NCBI GenBank assembly: GCA_029882725.1
Contig: JAOUKG010000277.1
Location: forward strand, 1 to 5,019
Direction of reading: 5' to 3'
Source of the DNA: Cyclobacteriaceae bacterium
Lineage (GTDB): Bacteria; Bacteroidota; Bacteroidia; Cytophagales; Cyclobacteriaceae
Length of the DNA: 5,019 bases
The translations under genes and the position numbers were made by a program. Under the pieces are notes generated by a model. That model had not been told where the DNA came from, did not search any database, and was given only the letters and a program-made list of their open reading frames with translations. The stretch's first letter is position 1. Each line of letters opens with the position of its first letter. Shown one piece after another: positions 1 through 5,019 of this stretch.

Positions 1-137
1 CAGGACCGGATGGACATCCGGACCAACGCCAGGCGTATCAAATCTCAGTTCTCATTCTCTATCTTAATCTCAATCTGGATTTTCAGTGCGTGCAAAATCA
101 GAAAATCGTTTGATCAGAGAACCCCCTTACATGGATA
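1..137. repeat. Repeat unit 1 (137 bp)
   Basis: First full copy. Its head carries the inverted repeat CCGGATG / CATCCGG (6-12 and 15-21) with a 2-base GA spacer. After the head it reads AGGCGTATC, where units 2 and 3 read TCTATA. This accounts for three of its extra bases and makes it the most divergent copy at that point. The unit starts at the first base of the window, so further copies may lie to the left. Confidence 0.85.
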
Positions 138-270
138 CAGGACCGGATGGCATCCGGACCAACGCCTCTATACAATCTCAGTTCTCATTCTCTATCTTAA
201 TCTCAATCTGGATTTTCAGGGCGTGCAAAATTAGAATGCCGTTTGATCAGAGAAACCCCTTACATGGATG
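138..270. repeat. Repeat unit 2 (133 bp)
   Basis: Second full copy. Its head lacks one base compared with the others, and the missing base lies in the spacer of the inverted repeat. Both 7-bp arms (143-149 and 151-157) are therefore intact around a single G. Core and tail align to unit 3 with scattered single-base differences. Confidence 0.88.
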
Positions 271-404
271 CAGGACCGGATGGACATCCGGACCAACGCC
301 TCTATAAAATCTCAGTTCTCATTCTCTATCTTAATCTCGATCTGGATTTTCAGGGTGTGCAAAATCAGAAAACCTTTTGATCAGAGAGACCCCTTACAGG
401 GATA
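271..404. repeat. Repeat unit 3 (134 bp)
   Basis: Third full copy, with inverted-repeat arms at 276-282 and 285-291 and a GA spacer. It differs from unit 2 mainly by substitutions: one A to G within the pyrimidine-rich half, a small cluster just before TTTGATCAGAGA, and ACAGGGATA at the end where the other units have ACATGGAT. Confidence 0.88.
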
Positions 405-434
405 CAGGACCGGATGGACATCCGGATCAACGCC
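405..434. repeat. Terminal repeat head (partial unit 4)
   Basis: Only the 30-bp head of a unit is present. It has one change (ATCAACGCC for ACCAACGCC) and intact arms at 410-416 and 419-425. Similarity to the other units ends right after CAACGCC. The array can therefore be read as four copies of a 30-bp head separated by three near-identical inserts of about 103-107 bp. Confidence 0.85.
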
Positions 435-556
435 AAGCGCTGTTGGCTGGGTCGCTCCTGAAATTTCCGAGCCCACAATTACCCAAATTATCCTTAAACT
501 ATTCAGAATAATAGTTGTTTATAACATATATGATAACTTTTCACTAATTTTGCGGC
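435..556. other. Spacer between repeat array and U32 gene
   Basis: No gene is visible here. The first part (about 435-475) is fairly GC-rich. It contains the palindrome GAAATTTC (460-467), flanked by GCTC (454-457) and GAGC (469-472), which could form a modest imperfect hairpin. The rest (about 476-556) is strongly AT-rich and is the natural place for the promoter of the downstream genes. The switch near 476 may mark the edge of the repeat-associated DNA; that is an inference. Confidence 0.5.
514..552 (+). promoter_or_regulatory. Possible Bacteroidota-type promoter for the U32-ferredoxin genes
   Basis: Two candidate -7 boxes are seen. TAATTTTG (545-552) matches TAnnTTTG exactly but sits only four bases before the ATG at 557, so a transcript from it would be almost or entirely leaderless. 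TAACTTTT (534-541) matches seven of eight positions and has GTTG (514-517) 16 bases upstream, slightly close for the -33 element. Such matches arise by chance in AT-rich DNA, so this is a weak call. Confidence 0.3.
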
Positions 557-1807
557 ATGAATATAAAGCAGGATGTAAAGGTATTGGCACCGGTAGGTTC
601 TTGGGAATCATTAAGGGCAGCTGTACAGGCTGGTGCCGATGCTGTATACTTTGGAATTGAACAATTGAATATGAGGGCGAGGTCCTCAATAAACTTTACT
701 CTTGAAGACCTGGAACAAATTGCCGGTATCTGTAAGGAGGAGGGTATAGGGAGTTATATCACTATCAATACTATTTTATATGACCACGATTTGAAGTTGA
801 TGCGTCACATAATAGACACGGCAAAAGCTTCTGGAATCGATGCTATTATTGCTATGGATCATGCAGCCATCAATTATGCCAATGAAATAGGCATGCCTGT
901 ACATATTTCCACGCAAGTGAATATTACTAATATTGAATCGGTGAAGTTTTATGCGAAGTTTTCGGAGGTAATGGTGCTTTCAAGGGAGCTTACTTTGCAA
1001 CAAGTGGAGTATATATGTGCACAGGTTAAAAAACAGAATATTACGGCTCCTTCAGGAAACTTGGTGCAAATTGAAACTTTTGTGCATGGGGCACTTTGTA
1101 TGGCTGTTTCGGGCAAATGTTATATGTCTTTGCATACCATGAATTCTTCCGCAAACCGGGGGGCTTGCAAACAAAATTGCCGACGCTCTTATACGGTAAA
1201 AGATGAAGATGGAAATGAGCTGAAGATAGACAATGAATATATTATGAGTCCTAAGGATTTATGCACCATTAATTTTGTGGATAAAATCATGGATGCCGGA
1301 GTAAAGGTTTTAAAAATTGAAGGAAGAAGTAAAGGTCCGGAGTATGTTTTTGAAACTACTAACTGCTACCGTCAGGCTGTTGATGCCTGGAAAAATGACG
1401 TTCCTTTTACTCCTGAACTAGTAATGGAATGGGAAAAACGACTGTCAGCGGTATATAACAGAGGTTTTTGGGGTGGCTATTTCATGGGTAAGAAAATGGG
1501 GGAATGGGCCGATAAAGAAGGTTCTATAGCTACTGAGGAGAAGGTTTACCTCGGAAAAGGAAAGAAATATTTCGATAAAATTGGGGTAGGGGAGTTTAAA
1601 CTCGATAATGGGGAGCTGAAAGTAGGAGATGAGATATTGATTACAAGTAGGGAGCACGGGATTTTCAAAACCAAAGTGAGCGAAATAAGGTTAGATAACC
1701 AGGAGTCGGCTGGTGTTGTGAAGAGGGGACAGGTTTTTTCAATGCCAATTGAGATTAAAATAAGACCTTCGGATAATTTGTACAAAATAGTTGCAAGACA
1801 GCAGTAA
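557..1807 (+). CDS. trhP: U32-family protein, TrhP/YegQ-like tRNA U34 hydroxylation enzyme
   Basis: 416 residues, somewhat shorter than E. coli TrhP (YegQ, about 450). The N-terminus (VLAPVGSWESL, then AGADAVYFG and NMRA) has the usual U32 barrel start, so the ATG at 557 leaves a normal short lead; no Shine-Dalgarno is visible. The full U32 signature lies at residues 173-191 (E-x-F-x2-G-A-L-C-x4-G-x-C-x-M-S). It is followed by NRGACKQNC (200-208), SPKDLC (231-236) and KIEGRSK (253-259). Cys181, Cys188, Cys204 or Cys208, and Cys236 are the likely 4Fe-4S ligands, by analogy with the four cysteines of UbiU/UbiV. Residues from about 340 to 411 look like the C-terminal beta-barrel domain. Characterised TrhP uses prephenate and Fe-S assembly to make 5-hydroxyuridine at tRNA position 34. 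Despite the old 'peptidase U32' name, proteolysis is not well supported. Other U32 roles (RlhA on 23S rRNA, UbiU/UbiV on ubiquinone) are less likely, because the KIEGR context and the C-terminal domain resemble the YegQ group. It is followed by a ferredoxin after 13 bases. Confidence 0.88.
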   Translation: MNIKQDVKVLAPVGSWESLRAAVQAGADAVYFGIEQLNMRARSSINFTLEDLEQIAGICKEEGIGSYITINTILYDHDLKLMRHIIDTAKASGIDAIIAMDHAAINYANEIGMPVHISTQVNITNIESVKFYAKFSEVMVLSRELTLQQVEYICAQVKKQNITAPSGNLVQIETFVHGALCMAVSGKCYMSLHTMNSSANRGACKQNCRRSYTVKDEDGNELKIDNEYIMSPKDLCTINFVDKIMDAGVKVLKIEGRSKGPEYVFETTNCYRQAVDAWKNDVPFTPELVMEWEKRLSAVYNRGFWGGYFMGKKMGEWADKEGSIATEEKVYLGKGKKYFDKIGVGEFKLDNGELKVGDEILITSREHGIFKTKVSEIRLDNQESAGVVKRGQVFSMPIEIKIRPSDNLYKIVARQQ

Positions 1808-1820
1808 TTAGGTTCAAATA

Positions 1821-2048
1821 ATGGCAGTTAAAATAATACAATTAAGACATAAATGTATTGGCTGTAATGCTTGTGTAGAGGCATCGCCAAAGCATTGGGT
1901 AATGTCTAAAAATGATGGGAAGAGCTATTTGAAGAAAGCTATTCGAAAAGGAGATTATTATATGAAGGAAGTCCCGGAGTGGGAGTTGGATGAAAATGTA
2001 TTGGCTGCGAAAAATTGTCCGGTCAACATTATTACAGTTAATAATTGA
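1821..2048 (+). CDS. Small single-cluster ferredoxin
   Basis: 75 residues. The N-terminal motif C12-I-G-C15-N-A-C18 and the distant C66-P67 give the four-cysteine pattern (CxxCxxC ... CP) of monocluster 4Fe-4S ferredoxins. There is no second CxxCxxC set, so one cluster is expected. The middle (about residues 30-60) is lysine-rich and contains the acidic helix-like stretch EVPEWELDENV. It is a soluble cytoplasmic electron carrier with no signal peptide. It begins 13 bases after the U32 stop with no promoter between them, so co-transcription is likely. A reasonable inference is that it feeds electrons to the Fe-S enzyme encoded upstream, but a general redox role cannot be excluded. The last codons and the TGA stop run into the 7-bp repeat cluster at 2043-2084. 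Confidence 0.9.
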   Translation: MAVKIIQLRHKCIGCNACVEASPKHWVMSKNDGKSYLKKAIRKGDYYMKEVPEWELDENVLAAKNCPVNIITVNN

Positions 2049-2084
2049 CAATTGATAATTATCCATTATCAATTATCAATTAAT
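2043..2084. repeat. AT-rich heptamer cluster forming alternative hairpins after the ferredoxin
   Basis: Six degenerate 7-mers in a row: AATTGAC, AATTGAT, AATTATC, CATTATC, AATTATC, AATTAAT. The arm 2050-2059 pairs with 2065-2074 (10 bp, 5-base loop). Alternatively, 2050-2060 pairs with 2071-2081 (11 bp, 10-base loop). The stems are nearly all A-T. A run of eight T (2096-2103) follows, but it starts 14 bases after the longer hairpin and 21 after the shorter. That is a poor fit for a standard intrinsic terminator, although 3'-end formation remains possible. The cluster overlaps the ferredoxin stop codon (2046-2048). Confidence 0.75.
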
Positions 2085-2091
2085 AACTCAT

Positions 2092-2121
2092 CTTGTTTTT
2101 TTTCCGCTGGTAATAAATTTG
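2092..2121 (+). promoter_or_regulatory. Possible promoter of the efflux genes
   Basis: TAAATTTG (2114-2121) fits the TAnnTTTG -7 element exactly. CTTG (2092-2095) lies 18 bases upstream and could serve as the -33 element (consensus TTTG). Transcription would then start near 2126-2132 and give a leader of about 60 bases before the ATG at 2189. The run of eight T (2096-2103) lies in the spacer. An AGGAGA at 2158-2163 is about 25 bases before the ATG, too far to act as an ordinary ribosome binding site. No regulator gene is adjacent. Confidence 0.42.
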
Positions 2122-2188
2122 GAACTATTTTGATTGAAGATAGTTTAATGAAAGGATAGGAGAATAAGACCTATAATAAATAATTGTA

Positions 2189-3373
2189 ATGAATAAGAGA
2201 AAAATTTTTGTTTCAACCGCAGGATTGGTTTTGATTGGCTTGTCTTTGTACTTCTCAGGTGTTTTGGGCTCTATGGCAGAGCCTCCTAAGAAAAGTCAAC
2301 CCAAAGCGGTTGCGAAATTTGTTAAAACAGTACCTGTAAAATATTCTGATACGGAAACCCAAATCACGGCCTATGGCAGGGTACGCACCGCACAGTCGTT
2401 GGATATGATTGCAGAGGTTTCAGGGCGAATGATGCAGGGCGCCGTTTCATTAAAAGAAGGACAGGCATTTAGAAAGGGCACCTTGTTATTCAGGATTGAT
2501 GATGAGGAGAGCCGGTTAAACCTGCAATCACAGAAGAGTAATTTTCTTAAGGATTTAGCCTCTATTTTACCAGATATAAAAGTTGATTACCCAACTGAAT
2601 TTGATGTGTGGCAAAACTATTTTAGCAGTATACAAATAGAAAAGTCACTTCCTGAGTTGCCCGATTATAATTCTGATAAAATCAAAACATTTTTGGCCAC
2701 TAGAAATATATTAAGCACTTATTATAGCATAAAAAGCCAGGAAAGCAGGTTAAAGAAACATAACTTTTATGCTCCGTTTAGTGGAAATATATATTCAATC
2801 AATTTACAGTCGGGTTCTTTTGTAAATCCTGGGAGCAATATAGGCAAGTTGATTCGGTCGGATAAGTTGGAATTGAAAGTAGATGTAGGTGCAAGTGAAA
2901 TCAGTTGGATAGAGCTCGGTTCAAAAGCCGGTATTTACAGTGAAAATGAGACGGAGTGGATTGGTACGGTAAGCAGAATTGGTGAATTTGTGAATCAAAA
3001 TACTCAATCTATCGACGTGTTTATTTCCATTGATGCCAACGATCACCCTTTATACGACGGGCAATTTCTTAGGGCCATTATGCCAACTAGGAATATATCA
3101 AACAGTATGCTCATACCCAGAAGTATAATTTTTAATCGGGATGAAGTTTTTGTAGTGGAAGATACGGTTTTAAGAGTTGAGAAGATCAAAATATTTAAAG
3201 TCAATGAAGAAACAGTGGTGATGGGCGGATTGACTCCCGGTACTGATTTGGTTATTGAACCCTTGGTAAATGCATACAATGGTATGTCGGTCTCTAAACT
3301 TGAAGCATCTGTCAAGGATATTCCAAAGGAACCTGTTGGGAAAGAAGTAGTAAAAGAGTCATTGTCTAATTGA
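2189..3373 (+). CDS. RND efflux periplasmic adaptor (HlyD/MFP family)
   Basis: 394 residues. A basic N-terminus (MNKRK) and one hydrophobic segment (about 6-27) suggest an inner-membrane anchor or uncleaved signal. There is no lipobox cysteine. The two halves of the lipoyl-like domain are clear: about 62-105 (TAYGRVRTAQ ... VSLKEGQAFRKGTLLFRID) and about 193-232 (FYAPFSGNIYSINLQSGSFVNPGSNIGKLI). A beta-barrel region (about 233-305) and a membrane-proximal region (about 306-365) follow, then a lysine/glutamate-rich tail. The segment between the lipoyl halves (about 107-190) is not a long clean coiled coil. It contains ILPDIKVDYP, a tryptophan and ELPDY, a form I recall from Bacteroidota adaptors. 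Adaptors of this family link the inner-membrane pump to an outer-membrane channel. The pump gene follows after 22 bases, so the pair is probably an operon. The ATG is the first after an in-frame TAA at 2177. The substrate cannot be told from the sequence. Confidence 0.9.
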   Translation: MNKRKIFVSTAGLVLIGLSLYFSGVLGSMAEPPKKSQPKAVAKFVKTVPVKYSDTETQITAYGRVRTAQSLDMIAEVSGRMMQGAVSLKEGQAFRKGTLLFRIDDEESRLNLQSQKSNFLKDLASILPDIKVDYPTEFDVWQNYFSSIQIEKSLPELPDYNSDKIKTFLATRNILSTYYSIKSQESRLKKHNFYAPFSGNIYSINLQSGSFVNPGSNIGKLIRSDKLELKVDVGASEISWIELGSKAGIYSENETEWIGTVSRIGEFVNQNTQSIDVFISIDANDHPLYDGQFLRAIMPTRNISNSMLIPRSIIFNRDEVFVVEDTVLRVEKIKIFKVNEETVVMGGLTPGTDLVIEPLVNAYNGMSVSKLEASVKDIPKEPVGKEVVKESLSN

Positions 3374-3395
3374 TAATCTAATAGACCTATAAACC

Positions 3396-5019
3396 ATGTT
3401 ATCAGCTATAAGAAGCCTTATTGAACTTTTTGTAAAGCACCATATATTGGCGAATATATTGATTGCTATGACCCTTATGGGAGGTATTGTAGCTTTTTAT
3501 TCTACAAAAAAATCGTTTTTTCCTACCACTAAAATGAACAGTATCACCATTCAAGTGGTGTATCCGGGAGCTTCCCCTGAGGAGATGGAAGAAGGGGTGA
3601 CCCAGAAAATTGAGGAAGCCATATACAATATTGCAGGAATTGATGAGATTACTTCGGTTTCTTCTGAAAACACAGTGTCGATAAATGTTCTTACTCTTGA
3701 AACGTACGATATTGATGAGGTCTATCAGGAGCTAAAAAACAATGTTGATGGTATTAATAGTTTTCCGGTAAGTGCCGAAAAGCCCATAATTACCAAGGTG
3801 AAACCACGTTCCCCTGCTCTTACACTGGGTTTAACCGGCGATGTTAGTCTATATACTTTCAAACGCACAGCCGACAACATCCGGGATGAAATGATTTCGG
3901 AGGGTGTTGTTTCCCAGGTGAGCAACAGAGGGTATAATCAATTGGAAATATCCATTGAAGTGCCTGAAAACACACTGAGGAAATACAATTTAACTTTTGA
4001 TCAGGTTGCAAATGCGGTAAGGCAAAACAACAGGGATATTTCTGCGGGATCTATTAAATCAACAGAGGAAGAAATTCTTATCAGATCCCGGGCCAAAGAG
4101 AAAGACCCGGAAATGATTGGAGAAATAGTTTTAAGGTCTAATGAAGATGGTACCAAGTTACTATTACGCGACATTGCCAATATTCGGGAACAGTTTACTG
4201 ACGATACCAACAAATCAACCCTGAATGGAGAACAGGCCGTATTTATAAATATAAACCGGTTGGAAGAGGAGGATCTGGAGGCAATTTCAGAGTATGTTGC
4301 AGATTATGTAGAGAGATTCAATGCCAGGAATGATGTGATGAAGCTTTCTGTAAATTTCAATTTTATGGATTTTTTACAGAACAGGCTTGATATCCTAACA
4401 TCCAACGGTATGGTTGGGCTTATTTTGGTTCTTCTTTCCCTTGGATTGTTTCTGAGTATTCGATTGTCTTTTTGGGTAGCCTGGGGTATTCCTTCCAGTT
4501 TTTTGGGAATGTTTATCATAGGTGCTTTTTATGGTCTTACTATCAATATCATGTCCTTGTTTGGAATGATCATGGTAATTGGAATTTTGGTAGATGATGG
4601 AATTGTAATTGCTGAAAATATATTCACACATTTCGAAAAGACTAAAAACCCTATTAAAGCAGCAATTAATGGTACCATGGAGGTACTGCCCGCAGTATTG
4701 ACATCGGTTACAACTACCATTGTTGCTTTTTTGCCTTTGTTTTTCCTTACCGGAAGAATGGAGTTTATGAAAGATATGGCTTTTGTTGTAGTAGCTTCCC
4801 TTATCTTTTCTCTTATTGAAGCCTTTTTTATATTACCTGCGCATTTATCGAGTAAAAAAGTACTTAGTGTAAAAGCAGAAGATACCCGAAGTTTTCGTAT
4901 CAGATCATACATAAACAAAGGGCTGGAGTATATAAAAAACAACATTTATGGAAAAGCACTAACCTATACAATGAAGTATCGGTTTTTATCGGCTTGTTTC
5001 GTTTTTGCTGTAGATCGGA
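3396..5019 (+). CDS. RND efflux pump, inner-membrane permease (AcrB/HAE1-like), 3' end missing
   Basis: The frame is open from the ATG at 3396 to the window end: 541 codons, about half of a typical 1000-1050-residue pump. TM1 is at about 17-35. A periplasmic porter region covers about 38-335, starting with VYPGASPEEMEEGV (55-68), a common RND motif. TM2 is at about 339-356, TM3 about 364-383 and TM4 about 388-412. TM4 contains GMIMVIGILVDDGIVIAEN, whose Asp400-Asp401 correspond to the proton-relay pair Asp407/Asp408 of AcrB. TM5 is at about 434-454, TM6 about 462-484 (ending ILPAHL), and TM7 starts near 530. The first-half layout matches AcrB closely. The pump would use proton influx to export compounds together with the adaptor encoded just upstream. 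An HAE1-type drug or lipophile pump fits better than a metal pump, but the substrate is unknown. The last codons (Val539-Asp540-Arg541) probably derive from adapter sequence, so the native reading likely ends near Ala538. Confidence 0.92.
   Translation, partial: MLSAIRSLIELFVKHHILANILIAMTLMGGIVAFYSTKKSFFPTTKMNSITIQVVYPGASPEEMEEGVTQKIEEAIYNIAGIDEITSVSSENTVSINVLTLETYDIDEVYQELKNNVDGINSFPVSAEKPIITKVKPRSPALTLGLTGDVSLYTFKRTADNIRDEMISEGVVSQVSNRGYNQLEISIEVPENTLRKYNLTFDQVANAVRQNNRDISAGSIKSTEEEILIRSRAKEKDPEMIGEIVLRSNEDGTKLLLRDIANIREQFTDDTNKSTLNGEQAVFININRLEEEDLEAISEYVADYVERFNARNDVMKLSVNFNFMDFLQNRLDILTSNGMVGLILVLLSLGLFLSIRLSFWVAWGIPSSFLGMFIIGAFYGLTINIMSLFGMIMVIGILVDDGIVIAENIFTHFEKTKNPIKAAINGTMEVLPAVLTSVTTTIVAFLPLFFLTGRMEFMKDMAFVVVASLIFSLIEAFFILPAHLSSKKVLSVKAEDTRSFRIRSYINKGLEYIKNNIYGKALTYTMKYRFLSACFVFAVDR
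5012..5019. other. Probable sequencing-adapter remnant at the window end
   Basis: The last eight bases, AGATCGGA, equal the first eight of the Illumina TruSeq adapter (AGATCGGAAGAGC). They fall exactly at the end and place Asp-Arg about ten residues into a hydrophobic stretch expected to be TM7. This suggests incomplete trimming rather than native DNA. Confidence 0.7.

Larger units (their letters stand above)
1..434. repeat. Tandem array of ~134-bp intergenic repeats with palindromic heads
   Basis: Three full units (1-137, 138-270, 271-404; 137, 133 and 134 bp) and a fourth represented only by its 30-bp head (405-434). Each unit has three parts. The head begins CAGGACCGGATG and ends CAACGCC. 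A pyrimidine-rich core follows, with a stretch of about 31 bases unchanged in all three units (41-71, 174-204, 308-338). The tail includes TTTGATCAGAGA, a short run of C and TTAC. Units 2 and 3 differ at roughly a dozen positions, so they are around 90% identical. The unit lengths are not multiples of three, so the open frames crossing the array shift between units and I do not regard them as genes. The array is visibly richer in G and C than the spacer that follows. I do not recognise the family. It could be a dispersed intergenic repeat, a structured RNA or a remnant of a non-autonomous element. No transposase or target-site duplication is visible. Confidence 0.93.

Noticed and set aside
1..434. 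CRISPR array
   Set aside because: The inserts between the 30-bp heads are about 103-107 bp and nearly identical to one another. CRISPR spacers are short and different. No cas gene is present.
10..660. Three overlapping open frames (10-234, 86-307, 268-660) with the shared peptide SQFSFSILISIWIF
   Set aside because: They are translations of the same DNA repeat. Unit lengths are not multiples of three, so each frame drifts into unrelated sequence, and the last overlaps the clear U32 gene in another frame.
1445..1785. Minus-strand open frames inside the U32 gene
   Set aside because: They are shadows of a well-supported gene with full family motifs on the + strand, and they show no recognisable domains.
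557..1807. Annotation as a collagenase-type peptidase
   Set aside because: The U32 name is historical. The characterised relatives closest in motif are RNA- or quinone-hydroxylating Fe-S proteins, and no protease catalytic motif is visible.
2050..2103. Standard intrinsic terminator after the ferredoxin
   Set aside because: The stem is almost entirely A-T and the T-run begins at least 14 bases after it. A weak or atypical 3' end is possible, so it is listed only as a repeat with hairpins.
2158..2163. AGGAGA as ribosome binding site for the adaptor gene
   Set aside because: It lies about 25 bases before the ATG. An in-frame TAA at 2177 rules out an earlier start in that frame.
3364..3386. Inverted repeat GTCTA / TAGAC and a shared AATTGATAAT at the adaptor stop codon
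   Set aside because: The arms are only 5 bp with a mismatch inside, and AATTGATAAT is likely by chance in AT-rich DNA, although the same 10-mer also overlaps the ferredoxin stop.
3725..4945. Several minus-strand open frames inside the pump gene, the longest 138 codons
   Set aside because: The + strand frame is continuously open with RND motifs and membrane segments in the right order. The minus-strand frames are antisense shadows.

Overview
The window looks like a short contig from a member of the Bacteroidota. The coding DNA is AT-rich. Shine-Dalgarno sequences are absent at useful distances from the start codons. Two intergenic stretches contain boxes matching the TAnnTTTG -7 element typical of this phylum. 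The protein types (a YegQ/TrhP-like U32 protein followed by a small single-cluster ferredoxin, and an RND adaptor with a short, proline-containing central region) also fit. This assignment is an inference; there is no rRNA or other marker gene here.

Layout, left to right, with every gene on the + strand. Positions 1-434 are a gene-free array of about 134-bp tandem repeats: three full units and a fourth unit that stops after its 30-bp head. Every head holds a 7-bp inverted repeat. Positions 435-556 are a short spacer with possible promoter boxes. Positions 557-1807 encode a U32-family protein resembling TrhP, the prephenate-dependent tRNA U34 hydroxylation enzyme. Thirteen bases later, 1821-2048 encode a 75-residue ferredoxin, probably in the same operon. 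The ferredoxin stop codon lies inside a small 7-bp repeat cluster that folds into two alternative hairpins. A possible promoter follows. Then come an RND efflux adaptor (2189-3373) and, 22 bases further on, the N-terminal half of the RND inner-membrane pump (3396 to the window end).

Two functional units are therefore present. The first is a probable Fe-S-dependent tRNA-modification pair, in which the ferredoxin could supply electrons to the U32 enzyme (inference from gene order). The second is a proton-driven efflux system, adaptor plus pump. Its outer-membrane channel is not in the window and may lie beyond the right edge or elsewhere.

Both ends of the window look technical. It opens exactly at a repeat-unit head, as expected where an assembler breaks in a repeat. 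Its last eight bases, AGATCGGA, equal the start of the common Illumina adapter and put Asp-Arg into what should be a membrane helix. I found no convincing evidence of a new biological system. The most unusual native feature is the repeat array at the left end.
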